Made by a program: the position numbers and the translations under genes. From contig JAFTCS010000070.1 in assembly GCA_017454565.1 (NCBI GenBank), forward strand, positions 1-10,701: a DNA stretch of 10,701 nucleotides, given 5' to 3'. The number at the start of each line of letters is the position of its first letter. Within the stretch, counting starts at the first letter, position 1. Shown in pieces: positions 1-7,871 of the stretch. Under the pieces are notes generated by a model. That model had not been told where the DNA came from, did no database searches, and worked only from the letters and a program-made list of their open reading frames with translations. The DNA is from Clostridia bacterium. Lineage in GTDB: Bacteria > Bacillota > Clostridia > Oscillospirales > Acutalibacteraceae.

Positions 1-2198
1 TCTCCGTTAATATCGCACCACTGCGCATAAATGCGGTAAAGGTCGCTTGCTCTGACCGTACCGGCAAAGCTTTTTGAGGTACATTCTTCAAGGAATCTTG
101 CTACAACGTCCATTTCCTTGCGATACTCAGCCGTTGCCGCTGACACCATTTCCGGCAATTCCAATCCCTCGCTCTGATAGAGCTTCAGACCTTCCAAAGC
201 CCATTGGAAAATGCCGTCAATCTCCGTTAGGAGCTTATCCGTCAGGGTTTTGTCAATCTTTTCTTTTGGAATCTGAACGTTGAAAGGAATGATGTGCATA
301 CGCCGCCAGATACCATGATCGTTACCTCTGATAACCGGCTTATGGTTCGCCGCCATCCAGAGCTTGAATTCAGGCTTGAACTCGAATTCATCGCCGTACA
401 GCTTCCTTGCCGTCACGATATCGCCGCCGGTCAACTGCTTGATTAGTCCCTCGTTCAGCCTCAGACCCTCGTTAGGCTCTGCGCTTGTCACAAGACGTGC
501 ACCCCTCAGACGAGCAATGTCGCTGTTAATGCCGTTGTTGTTGCTGCGTATCATGAGCGATTCCGCTTGTATGTTGCTGGCATAGTCTCCGAAAAGCTGA
601 CGAATGATGTCAAGGAAGGTCGATTTTCCGTTGCAGCCGTCACCGATCAGCAGAAAAGCACACTGCTCCTGAGTGGATCCTGTCAGAGAATAGCCAACGG
701 CCTTTTGTATGTAGCGTATCATATCCTCATCATCGGCAAAGATTTCATGCAAAAATTTATCCCATAAGGGGCATTTTGCGTTCACGTCATAATGCGCCGC
801 TATCGACTTCGTGAAGTAATCCTTCGGCGTACTGTCACGCAAAGAGAAATCGTTCAGGTCAATCACGCCGGAAGCGGTATTGAGAAGCTCACGGTTTCGG
901 TCAAAAACCACATGGGACAGCGGTACATAGTGCTGTACTTCTTGTTCGATATTTTTCTTACCGGAATGACTTCTTGACCGCTTCAAGTGCTTTTCAAAAG
1001 CTTTCTCCATTGTCTGGTTGCCGTCATCGTTGTCTTTATCCATCTTGATATAAATGCCCTGTTCTTTTGCCATTTGCTCTACGCTCCTGTCAATGAAGTT
1101 ATAGATATAACCCATCGGGTCATAAATCCATTTGCCGCTGTCGTACAGCATCCACCGCTTGTCGGTGTAGTTGTAGCCGACAGCATCTTTATACATATCC
1201 GCCATGCGTTGTGCGTTGCCGGTATCGTCAAGGGTGTATGTTTTCGTTACTTCCTTGTGGTGTTCAATGGTAACGCTGAAATTCTCGGATTTCTTCGGCG
1301 TATAGACTTCTGTACATTCGTCAGCGGCCTTCTGTACGGTGATAGCGCCGTAAGTAGTGCCGGACTGCCGCCTGTCCCACTTGTCACGCATCAGACCTGA
1401 CTGCCGAAACAGCCTGTCCATGCGGTCAGTATTCCGTTGACACCAGAACGCCAGCATAGAGCACAGCGCCATATCCGCACGGCTTTCATCGCCGTCATAG
1501 GCCGATGTATCGCCGCTGAACAATCGTGAAAACTGCATCCCGTTTGCGGCATTCATAGCCTTGTCGAGTAATTCACGGTCAGACAAAGAAATATTCACGG
1601 TGCCTGTCCGCCTTGCCGCTGAGGGCTGTTTTTTTGCCGTTTGCATATAATTTTTCTGTACTTCTGCGGCTTGCTCTTCACGGTCGTTAACGCTGTAATG
1701 ACCGTCAAATACGTTGCCGGTTACTGTAAAGTATCGCCCTTGCTGGTACATTTCAAGGTCAACGCCCTTGCCTAAAGCCCCAGCCTTTTTACGCTTCCAG
1801 TCGTCATGGATGTTACCCTTGTAGAGTATGTGCAGGCCCGTACCGCTTGGGGAAAGCTCGGTGTAGCTGTCCATGAGTGCCACGATCTCAAGCGCCTTTG
1901 GATTGACCTCGCCGCTTTCGCTGTCAATGCAATGGTCAATGTCGATACCGCAGTAAGGCGGCCGGAAGACGAATCCGATACCCGTCACGGTGCCGCTGTC
2001 GCCGCCAACAGTACACCGCTGACCCACGCAGTTGACGGCCTGCTGATAGGTTCCCCACGTTGTACTGTCGGTACTGCTTGCCCCGCCCCTTGTATGCGGG
2101 TTGATCGGTTTTTTTGTCGTTTTTCCGTTTTCTGCTGTTGTCGCCAAAAAGCCTACCCATTGAGGCAGGCTTTTCAGTTCGTTCGGTATGTTTGTCAT
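1..2198 (-). CDS. Phage primase-polymerase fused to D5/P4-type SF3 helicase (C-terminus beyond window)
   Basis: Makes primers and unwinds DNA at the phage origin. Reading leftward from the ATG at 2198, the frame stays open for 732 codons to the window edge, so only the C-terminal tail is missing. The N-terminal ~190 residues are an archaeo-eukaryotic-type prim-pol: an acidic pair D86/D88 in GIDID, then SPSGTGLHI around 116-124 with H123, then a GRYFTVTG block. A helical linker and a D5_N-like region (around LYDSGKW, ~352) follow. The SF3 ATPase has Walker A GDGCNGKST with K525, and the motif-C/sensor stretch WMAANHKP with N618, then GIWRR and IPF. The last visible part (SDLYRIYAQWCD) resembles the usual C-terminal domain of these proteins. 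The start is supported by AAGGCGGTG, which overlaps the stop of the upstream DUF669 gene 12 bases away. Family assignment is firm; the catalytic activity is inferred. Confidence 0.95.
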   Translation of the reverse strand, partial: MTNIPNELKSLPQWVGFLATTAENGKTTKKPINPHTRGGASSTDSTTWGTYQQAVNCVGQRCTVGGDSGTVTGIGFVFRPPYCGIDIDHCIDSESGEVNPKALEIVALMDSYTELSPSGTGLHILYKGNIHDDWKRKKAGALGKGVDLEMYQQGRYFTVTGNVFDGHYSVNDREEQAAEVQKNYMQTAKKQPSAARRTGTVNISLSDRELLDKAMNAANGMQFSRLFSGDTSAYDGDESRADMALCSMLAFWCQRNTDRMDRLFRQSGLMRDKWDRRQSGTTYGAITVQKAADECTEVYTPKKSENFSVTIEHHKEVTKTYTLDDTGNAQRMADMYKDAVGYNYTDKRWMLYDSGKWIYDPMGYIYNFIDRSVEQMAKEQGIYIKMDKDNDDGNQTMEKAFEKHLKRSRSHSGKKNIEQEVQHYVPLSHVVFDRNRELLNTASGVIDLNDFSLRDSTPKDYFTKSIAAHYDVNAKCPLWDKFLHEIFADDEDMIRYIQKAVGYSLTGSTQEQCAFLLIGDGCNGKSTFLDIIRQLFGDYASNIQAESLMIRSNNNGINSDIARLRGARLVTSAEPNEGLRLNEGLIKQLTGGDIVTARKLYGDEFEFKPEFKLWMAANHKPVIRGNDHGIWRRMHIIPFNVQIPKEKIDKTLTDKLLTEIDGIFQWALEGLKLYQSEGLELPEMVSAATAEYRKEMDVVARFLEECTSKSFAGTVRASDLYRIYAQWCDING

Positions 2199-2210
2199 AG
2201 CGTCACCGCC

Positions 2211-2726
2211 TTAAAATGGCAGGTCGTCATCATCCGCAACAATGTCTATCTGCCCTCCGGATTCTTCTGCCGGTTTGATCTCTTTCATAAGGTGCTTGCA
2301 GTCCGGAAATTTGCTTTCATACATCCACTTGACCTTTTCGTTAATTTTACCGTTCCATTCATCATGGACAATATCTGCAACAACGGTCTTGCCGATCAGA
2401 TCGGCGCCCATAGCGTCAATGTCATCGTATTTTTTACCATTCGGCAGTCCTGCGCTCTGGCACAGGTTCATAAGCTGCTTATAGCTGAATCCGTCCACCT
2501 TTTTGTCGTCTGCGGTCTGATTTTTCGGTTTCTTCTGCCAGATCGCATGAAAAATACGGCGGTTCTGATAATCTTGCACCACGTCATTGCGAATGATAAG
2601 AGTAACCTGAAAATAGATAGCTCTGCCTTTTGAGTTAACAAAAGCTTTATGTATCATGCACTCGTACTTACCGGGCGGCAGAATACTGTTGATGTTGTTA
2701 TTGCTGTAATCTGTTTCAAATGCCAT
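2211..2726 (-). CDS. DUF669 protein, probable phage ssDNA-binding protein
   Basis: A 171-residue protein of the DUF669 type found in Firmicute siphophage replication modules. The N-terminal ~125 residues carry the family pattern (an ILPPGKYECMI-like opening, then beta-rich IYFQVTLIIRNDV and a later GKTVVADIVHDEW). The C-terminus ends in a run of aspartates followed by LPF. This matches the acidic, phenylalanine-ended tip of bacterial SSB, which docks partner enzymes onto ssDNA, so an SSB-like role is a reasonable inference. It sits between the VRR-NUC nuclease gene and the primase-helicase gene, where an SSB is expected. An excellent AGGAGGT lies 7 bases before the ATG, and the stop overlaps the primase ribosome binding site, so the two are probably translationally coupled. 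Confidence 0.85.
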   Translation of the reverse strand: MAFETDYSNNNINSILPPGKYECMIHKAFVNSKGRAIYFQVTLIIRNDVVQDYQNRRIFHAIWQKKPKNQTADDKKVDGFSYKQLMNLCQSAGLPNGKKYDDIDAMGADLIGKTVVADIVHDEWNGKINEKVKWMYESKFPDCKHLMKEIKPAEESGGQIDIVADDDDLPF

Positions 2727-2738
2727 AGTGTTTACCTC

Positions 2739-3053
2739 CTAATAATTATTTATAAGTTTAAATGCGTCTTCAATACTCCTGCATACTCCGGCTATTGCGC
2801 CGGATTTTTGCATTGCGCTGATAAAATTTTCCTGATTACGGCTGACTTTGCCGGTTTCTGTCTTGACTTCAATAAATACGGCCTTGCCATCGGAAAGGCG
2901 TACCCCGAACAAGTCGGAAAATCCGACAGGTACGCCGGTATCAAAATAGCGGCCGTCAGGTGTGAAGCCTTTACCCACATTCACACGAAAAAGCGTGCAT
3001 TTCTCCGACAGTGCAAGCCGGATACAATTCATTAATGCGTGCTCCTGGGTCAT
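2739..3053 (-). CDS. VRR-NUC domain nuclease
   Basis: A 104-residue stand-alone VRR-NUC protein, the small PD-(D/E)XK-type nuclease common beside phage helicases and thought to cut branched or flap DNA. The visible catalytic pattern is GFSDLFG with D47, then VFIEVKTETG with E62 and K64, then RNQENF with Q74; the N-terminal helix begins QEHALMNCIRLAL. Length is normal for the phage stand-alone form. The ATG shares one base with the TAA of the helicase gene (TAATG), a strong coupling signal, so helicase and nuclease are made together and may act on the same branched intermediates. The exact substrate cannot be told from the sequence. Confidence 0.9.
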   Translation of the reverse strand: MTQEHALMNCIRLALSEKCTLFRVNVGKGFTPDGRYFDTGVPVGFSDLFGVRLSDGKAVFIEVKTETGKVSRNQENFISAMQKSGAIAGVCRSIEDAFKLINNY

Positions 3054-4393
3054 TAAATCATCCCTCTTTTCTTAGCCTGATAGTAAGCCCATCCGGGCTT
3101 GTAGCCTTTGCGTTTGGCGTATGCCAATAGCTCGTTGTAGCTGGTGCAGTCGTTTGGGCTGTCATAGTTCAGCACGAAGCCTTCTATTTTCCGGAGAACT
3201 GCTTGCCGCTGTTCTTCTATCTCCCGCTTAGCCATCGGCAGCTTGGCGCCACAGAACGGGCAGAACTGCATCCGCTGACCGTTTGCGTCTTTCGGCGGAA
3301 ACGTCCGGTAACATTCAGGACAGGATTTTACAAGTACCTCTTCGGCAGGTTCTTTTTGTTTCTTTCGTTTCGGCTGACCTTCCAGCTTCCACTCCCTGTC
3401 CTGATCTGGCAGACCGTGACGGCTGTAATTGCCTACATGGTCGATGATAACCGCACGTTTGTTCGGCTTGTAGCGCATACAGCGCATAGATTGCTGTATG
3501 TACAGTGTTAAAGATTTTGTTGGTCGAAGCAGTATCGCACACGAACAGTCCGGCACGTCAAAGCCCTCTGATATCAAGTCAACGTTGCACAACACTTGTA
3601 CAACCCCTTTTCTAAATTGTACAATGGTTGTATCACGTTCATCTTTGGGCGTTTCTCCGTCAATATGGGCGGCCGGAATGCCTGCTGATGAAAAGGCCGC
3701 CGCCATCTCTTTGGAGTGCTTGACGGTTGCACAATAGCAAATAGCTTTCTGACCGTTGGCTAATTTACGGTAATGGCTGATAACGTCACCGTAAATGGTG
3801 CGGTTCATCAGCATATTGGCCGCTGATTTTGCATCGTACTCACCTCGTACCGTCCTGATCTTCGACATATCCGCCACACTGGGCGCATAATAGTCATACG
3901 GTGACAGGTAGTGATGTTCTATCAGCCACTTGACCGTTACGCCGATAACCAGAGCGTCATTGACATCAGCAAGACCGGAACCGTCCAGCCGCACCGGTGT
4001 AGCTGTCACTCCGATGCGGTAGGCATCAGGGAACGCTTGGTAAATCTTACGGTAACTTGATGCTAAACTATGGTGATTCTCGTCTGTGATAATCAGTGTA
4101 GGCGGCTCAAGGCGGTCTATGTGCCGTGTAAAGGTTTGCACCATACCAATGCTGCATAGCTCCATATTTACGCCCCATCTGGTAAACGTGTCCCGTATCT
4201 GGTCGCAAAGCTCCTTCCGGTGCACCAGAAAAAGCACACGGTTGCCCTTGTCAGTCGTCCTCTTTGCGATATCTGCCACGATGACAGATTTTCCGCCGCC
4301 GCAGGGAAGGACAATACACGGTGCCTTTTTGCCGTCCTTGTATGACTGCTTGACATCCCGAATTAGATCAATCTGGTACTGTCGCAGGGGCAT
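3053..4393 (-). CDS. DEAD/DEAH-box SF2 helicase with C-terminal zinc ribbon
   Basis: A 446-residue ATP-dependent helicase of the phage replication module. RecA-like domain 1 holds a Q-motif-like LRQYQ start, Walker A PCGGGKS (K35), motif II as DENH (104-107) and motif III-like TATP (130-133). Domain 2 holds SEGFDVP (~275-281) and motif VI as QQSMRCMR with R304 and R307. A zinc ribbon follows: CPEC at 358-361 and CPFC at 378-381. The C-terminal ~50 residues end with a GYKPGWAYYQAK segment typical of phage members. The gene overlaps the upstream ATPase gene by 26 bases and touches the nuclease gene by one. The DNA structure it unwinds is unknown. The ribbon probably helps nucleic-acid binding or protein contact. 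Confidence 0.95.
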   Translation of the reverse strand: MPLRQYQIDLIRDVKQSYKDGKKAPCIVLPCGGGKSVIVADIAKRTTDKGNRVLFLVHRKELCDQIRDTFTRWGVNMELCSIGMVQTFTRHIDRLEPPTLIITDENHHSLASSYRKIYQAFPDAYRIGVTATPVRLDGSGLADVNDALVIGVTVKWLIEHHYLSPYDYYAPSVADMSKIRTVRGEYDAKSAANMLMNRTIYGDVISHYRKLANGQKAICYCATVKHSKEMAAAFSSAGIPAAHIDGETPKDERDTTIVQFRKGVVQVLCNVDLISEGFDVPDCSCAILLRPTKSLTLYIQQSMRCMRYKPNKRAVIIDHVGNYSRHGLPDQDREWKLEGQPKRKKQKEPAEEVLVKSCPECYRTFPPKDANGQRMQFCPFCGAKLPMAKREIEEQRQAVLRKIEGFVLNYDSPNDCTSYNELLAYAKRKGYKPGWAYYQAKKRGMI

Positions 4394-5252
4394 TAGCCTT
4401 CATCTCCCGATATTCCTTAGCGTAGCAATCATAACAGCATTTCTTGTTCAGGGCTTTCGTGCTTGCCGCAATGATCTGCTCAACGGTCTTTGACTTCTTG
4501 GCGGTGATGATCTTTCCGCAGGTTTCACAGCGTTCGGGGTCAGCACCGTCCGACAACCAGTTTTTAAGCTGTACGCCCAGCTCCGGCGTTATTACCTGAC
4601 CAAACTTGTCAAGAAATGTCGTGTCTTTGCTTGCTGTTGCTGTGTGGTCTCTGCCAATGTTGAGCACAATGTCAAATTCGTACTCTGTATCTTCACGCTG
4701 TACAGGTGCAAGTCCGATCTTAACGGGTGCAATTTTGCCGCGCTCGTTTTCCTGCATAGCGTACTCCATTTTAGAGCGCATGGTTACAATGGTATGGCAA
4801 TCAACCGCAAGAATGGTGTTGATAAGGTCGTTCTGATACTTGCCCGCCTCGCTCCATGCTGTATAGCTGTTTTTGCCCTGCTGATTGGCTATTTTTTCTT
4901 TAATGTCAAGTACACCGCCCTCGTTGTTCCATGCGTGGGAAAGACTGTCAACGATGACAACGCCATCAGAGCCGACGATCCCGGCGGCTTCCTGTACAAG
5001 CTGTTTATATCTGTCAGGGCTGTATGGCGGAGAAAACGGCGCATATAAAAAACTGCCCGTACCCAGATCAGAACGGTCAGCATAAAAACGTGCCCTCTCG
5101 TGCTCGGTGTCGATCAGTGCTATCTTTGACCAGTCGCCGGTAATGCCGAAAGCTATGTACAGCGCACTGAGCGTTTTTCCGGCTCCGCTGACACCCGTAA
5201 GTGCCAGACGGAGCTTTGCTTTTTTTCTTGTTACTTTTTCAAAAAGACTCAT
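4368..5252 (-). CDS. Sak4-like / RecA-fold phage ATPase with C-terminal zinc knuckle
   Basis: A 294-residue P-loop ATPase of the AAA_24/Sak4 group, phage recombination ATPases that help anneal or pair single strands. Walker A is GVSGAGKT (20-27, K26 and T27). ALIDTEHERA (~45-54) matches the RecA-like strand after it. Walker B is VVIVD ending at D102. The later TMRSKMEY and YEFDIVLNIGRD segments are typical of the family. Two cysteine pairs (C242/C245 and C272 or C273 with C276) form a probable zinc knuckle near the C-terminus. An AGGAAGGA ribosome binding site lies just before the ATG, which overlaps the stop of the coiled-coil gene as ATGA. Neighbouring SSB-like and helicase genes support a recombination/replication role. 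Naming it Sak4 rather than a generic ATP-binding protein rests on similarity from memory. Confidence 0.85.
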   Translation of the reverse strand: MSLFEKVTRKKAKLRLALTGVSGAGKTLSALYIAFGITGDWSKIALIDTEHERARFYADRSDLGTGSFLYAPFSPPYSPDRYKQLVQEAAGIVGSDGVVIVDSLSHAWNNEGGVLDIKEKIANQQGKNSYTAWSEAGKYQNDLINTILAVDCHTIVTMRSKMEYAMQENERGKIAPVKIGLAPVQREDTEYEFDIVLNIGRDHTATASKDTTFLDKFGQVITPELGVQLKNWLSDGADPERCETCGKIITAKKSKTVEQIIAASTKALNKKCCYDCYAKEYREMKANAPATVPD

Positions 5253-6166
5253 AAAATTCCTTCCTCTGCATAAATTTTTTCAATGTCTGTTTTTTTATCA
5301 TACAGTGCATCAGACATTGCGTCTGCCAGATCATCTGCCAAATCAAAGCATTTTCCTCGATAAGATGTTCCCTTATCAAGGCTTTGTAAAAACGTCATCA
5401 TTTCTTTAATTGCCATTACTGCCGCATGGTAGTAGGCTTTGAATACTGCCTCATAGTCCGGAATCGTTTCAACCGCTACCTCACGCATAGACGATGTGTT
5501 ATCAAGCTGTTTCTGCAAGGCATTGATTTTCTTTTGGTACTCAATGCGCTGAGCTTCAAGCTTGTTGTAGTTGTCCTGATCGGCTATCGACAATTCCCGT
5601 TCCACGTCTTTAAGCCGTGCCGCCAGACCTTTGGCGTCGCCGGACATCTTCTTAGCTTCCTCCAACTCATGGGACAAGGAACGGTTTTTGCTCTTGGCGG
5701 AAAGCAGGTCGCTTTCGGCCGCTATGCGCCGCTTGTTGGCATCGGCAGCGTCCCTGTCTGCCTTCTGTTTTTCCTCTTTCAGCCGTGCGATTTCGGCTTT
5801 CAGGTCACGCACGGAAACGTCCTCAACATTGACTTTTTCCTGTATTTCCTCCTGCTGAGACTCGGAAAGGTCAGCAAGAAGGGAAAGTTTTGTCATGCCA
5901 ATTTGTGTCATCGATGACACATTTTTGATGTTTTCCACAACCGATATGTATCTATAGGCATTTCGGCGTTTCATTCCAACTTCTTCCTCGCAGTAGTCCT
6001 CAAAGTTGTTATAACCGAGCTCTTTATAAAGCTTATCGTCCCTCATCTGCTTGAGCATGACGCACATATCGTATAGATTTTTCTGCGCCATCTGTGCAGT
6101 AATAAGGATTTTCTGATGAAGGTTATATGCTGTTTCAAACTTGTCTTTTTCAATCAATCCTGCCAT
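5249..6166 (-). CDS. Coiled-coil phage early protein, function unknown
   Basis: A 305-residue protein. I place the start at the ATG at 6166, not at an in-frame ATG 42 bases upstream, because TAGGAGGT lies 6 bases before it. Residues ~1-110 are helical and include a segment around LGYNNFEDYCEEEVGMKRRNAY that resembles the DNA-binding-like part of DUF3102-type phage proteins. Residues ~115-235 are a long, highly charged coiled coil (Lys/Glu/Ala/Asp rich) that suggests an elongated dimer. The C-terminal ~70 residues form a separate helical domain (YEAVFKAYYHAAVMAIKEMM). Position between Gp157 and the Sak4-like ATPase suggests a replication/recombination accessory role. I do not recognise a catalytic motif. 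Confidence 0.8.
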   Translation of the reverse strand: MAGLIEKDKFETAYNLHQKILITAQMAQKNLYDMCVMLKQMRDDKLYKELGYNNFEDYCEEEVGMKRRNAYRYISVVENIKNVSSMTQIGMTKLSLLADLSESQQEEIQEKVNVEDVSVRDLKAEIARLKEEKQKADRDAADANKRRIAAESDLLSAKSKNRSLSHELEEAKKMSGDAKGLAARLKDVERELSIADQDNYNKLEAQRIEYQKKINALQKQLDNTSSMREVAVETIPDYEAVFKAYYHAAVMAIKEMMTFLQSLDKGTSYRGKCFDLADDLADAMSDALYDKKTDIEKIYAEEGIL

Positions 6167-6176
6167 GCTGTACCTC

Positions 6177-6728
6177 CTATTTAATGTCGATTCTCTGATC
6201 ACGGGCAAGATAGGCGCCGGCTAAAGTAAGATATTCACTATCGGATTTATTGCCGCGCTGAAAAACCTCTTTTACAACAGTGCGGTCAATCTCAGGCATC
6301 TTGTAGCGTAAATACTCATCATGTCCGGACTCTATGCAAGCATCAACAAAGGCCTTTTCATCTTGAAATCTGACGGACTCCGGGCAGTTTCTCACCGACA
6401 GCACCGCCATAGGACGGTCGATTTTCTTCCGGCCAATTGCCTGCATACTCTCCAGAAGATACTTCTTGAGCCACTCGGCTTGTTTTTCCTTGGTTTTGCG
6501 TCGCTTGGCAAGGGCTTCTTCTTCGGCTTTGAGGTCTTTTGCGGCGGCGGTCAGCGCTTTGATGTAGGCGCCAATGTTTTCCGCTTTTACCTCAAATTCT
6601 TCCTCGATACCGCTGAGGGTATCAAACCATGCCTGCTTGTAGTCCTCTGTATCGCCGCCAAGCTCGCAAAATTCGTCAAATCTCTCGAATAATTGTTTGA
6701 AATTGTCTGTCAGTTCATAAAGTTTCAT
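6177..6728 (-). CDS. Siphovirus Gp157 family protein
   Basis: A 183-residue protein that fits the Gp157 family of Firmicute siphophages: an N-terminal MKLYELTDNF opening, then a charged helical region (AAKDLKAEEEALAKRRKTKEKQ in two parts, ~62-84), a YLLESM segment, and the family's conserved block around LSVRNCPESV followed by an acidic, lysine-containing C-terminal half (YLRYKMPEIDRTVVKEV). The family sits next to Sak- or Erf-type recombination proteins in many phages. It was linked by name to phage resistance in Streptococcus thermophilus, but its biochemistry is unclear to me. The ATG overlaps the stop of the preceding gene as ATGA, and the ribosome binding site AGGAGGT is embedded in that gene's last codons. 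Confidence 0.9.
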   Translation of the reverse strand: MKLYELTDNFKQLFERFDEFCELGGDTEDYKQAWFDTLSGIEEEFEVKAENIGAYIKALTAAAKDLKAEEEALAKRRKTKEKQAEWLKKYLLESMQAIGRKKIDRPMAVLSVRNCPESVRFQDEKAFVDACIESGHDEYLRYKMPEIDRTVVKEVFQRGNKSDSEYLTLAGAYLARDQRIDIK

Positions 6729-7057
6729 GTTATACCTCCTATACTAAAGCTGTGCCGCAGCAGCCATGATCTGGCCGTCTGCACTTGTGCCGGTGTCATG
6801 CTGACCGGCTGGCCAGCATCATCCTTGGCAATCATCAAAACGGTGCTGTAGATCAGGCCACACGGTGTTGACAGGTTTTTGCCGCTGCTGTATGGTGTTC
6901 TGGCGTGGATCACGAGATGCAAGCCACAATCGGTCATGATATCTGTTGACAAGCCGTTCACAAGGCGATTGCACTCGCCGATGAAGTTATCTTTATCTAT
7001 GCTGATAACCCGTGAGATTTCTCCGGGTTTCTGCATAACTGCTTTGATTCTTTCCAT
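6725..7057 (-). CDS. DUF3846-like small phage protein (copy 1 of an apparent paralogue pair)
   Basis: A 110-residue protein starting at MERIKAV. The ATG at 7057 has TAGGAGGT 6 bases upstream; an upstream in-frame ATG at 7093 would lie inside the preceding gene and lacks this site. The opening IKAVMQKPGEISRVISID resembles the start of DUF3846 proteins (a K-V-x-x-x-PG-x-x-P-like strand pair). The middle has NRLVNG and a strand LHLVIHA. It ends in a helix MTPAQVQTARSWLLRHSF. It shares the PGE opening, a central NLS segment and the final WL helix with the next gene upstream, so the two are probably old duplicates. Function is unknown; in many phages such proteins are carried between the switch region and replication genes. 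Confidence 0.75.
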   Translation of the reverse strand: MERIKAVMQKPGEISRVISIDKDNFIGECNRLVNGLSTDIMTDCGLHLVIHARTPYSSGKNLSTPCGLIYSTVLMIAKDDAGQPVSMTPAQVQTARSWLLRHSFSIGGIT

Positions 7058-7068
7058 GTCAGTACCTC

Positions 7069-7452
7069 CTATACAGCGTGATTCATGAGCCATACAAGGG
7101 CATTATCCTGATCTTTCTTACTCATGTTGTAAAGCTTGTAAAGACTTGAATAAGCACCAATTACAGTACCTCTGAAAACATCAAATCCGGCCGATAGGTT
7201 CATTGGCTCTTTGCTTTTCGGCTCGTAGATCAGTGTGAACCCCTTGTTAAAAAATACTCTCTTGAGCTTCCTGCTCAGGAACTCCGGCGGGATGTCTGCG
7301 CCGCGGATAAACTCCGGGACCTCGCCGGGTCTCTTGATAAGCACCTTGACATTCCCACCGTTTTTGAGTATACTGTTGATGGTATATCTTTTTCTGTTTT
7401 CCGTTGCCGGAGCGCTCACTCCGACAGCGGATTTCTTTTTGTATCCTTTCAT
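7069..7452 (-). CDS. DUF3846-like small phage protein (copy 2 of an apparent paralogue pair)
   Basis: A 127-residue protein with a basic N-terminal extension (MKGYKKK, later ENRKRY) ahead of NVKVLIKRPGEVPEF. From there it parallels the next gene downstream: KVLIKRPGE against KAVMQKPGE, FTLIYEP against LHLVIHA, NLSAGFDVFRGTVIGA against NLSTPCGLIYSTVLMIA, and a C-terminal DQDNALVWLMNHA helix against VQTARSWLLRHSF. DUF3846 membership is tentative and rests on the PGE opening and the later RGT-hydrophobic strand. Its ATG overlaps the stop of the cysteine-rich gene (ATGA), and its TAG is part of the ribosome binding site of the next gene. No catalytic residues are evident. Confidence 0.7.
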   Translation of the reverse strand: MKGYKKKSAVGVSAPATENRKRYTINSILKNGGNVKVLIKRPGEVPEFIRGADIPPEFLSRKLKRVFFNKGFTLIYEPKSKEPMNLSAGFDVFRGTVIGAYSSLYKLYNMSKKDQDNALVWLMNHAV

Positions 7453-7871
7453 TTCTGCACCTCATAACCCATAAATAATTTTACAATATCCTCGTAGCTG
7501 TAAATGTTTTTACTTTCCACCGTAGAAAACACCGCACTAAGCGGAAACATCAGCCTGTCGCTCTCTATCTCTACCCGGAAATTCGTTGCATATCGCACCT
7601 CGCTTTTAAATGCGCTTTCCCAGACAGGAGTGAGCTTCACATTCTTACCATAGCGCTCTGTGAAGTATTTTCCGGCTATATGCCAGTCCGTCATTCTGAA
7701 AGGTGTGCCGTTACGCTTCATACCAAGACACCAGCAGTTTGAGCGCACCGGTACCACGTCACAGTGAGCTATGCCGTTTTGATCTATTCCGTAGCAGCAC
7801 CACCCGTCAAGTCCCTTTACTCTGCCGTACTCAGTACAGGACCTGCATTGGTCTTTGTTTATGAGTATCAT
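7449..7871 (-). CDS. Cysteine-rich phage protein, function unknown
   Basis: A 140-residue protein with seven cysteines in its first 48 residues: C9, C12, C25, C26, C37, C46 and C48. The CxxC followed by CC, C and CxC spacing suggests one or two bound metal ions or an Fe-S centre. The rest is mixed alpha/beta with tryptophans (WHIAGKYF, VWESAF) and no motif I recognise. The ATG overlaps the stop of the small membrane protein gene by four bases (ATGA) and has GGGAGGA before it. It could be a zinc-binding regulator or nucleic-acid binder. That is an inference from the cysteine pattern alone. Confidence 0.75.
   Translation of the reverse strand: MILINKDQCRSCTEYGRVKGLDGWCCYGIDQNGIAHCDVVPVRSNCWCLGMKRNGTPFRMTDWHIAGKYFTERYGKNVKLTPVWESAFKSEVRYATNFRVEIESDRLMFPLSAVFSTVESKNIYSYEDIVKLFMGYEVQK

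Noticed and set aside
987..1400. A 137-codon plus-strand open frame with hydrophobic stretches
   Set aside because: It is antisense to the primase-helicase gene. The hydrophobic look comes from reading codons of the opposite strand.
1806..2633. A 275-codon open frame on the plus strand
   Set aside because: It lies antisense to the primase-helicase and DUF669 genes, both of which have clear family motifs and ribosome binding sites. The plus-strand translation has no recognisable domain and no ribosome binding site.
6167..6208. An upstream start for the coiled-coil protein
   Set aside because: It would overlap the end of the Gp157 gene and ignore the TAGGAGGT placed 6 bases before the ATG at 6166.
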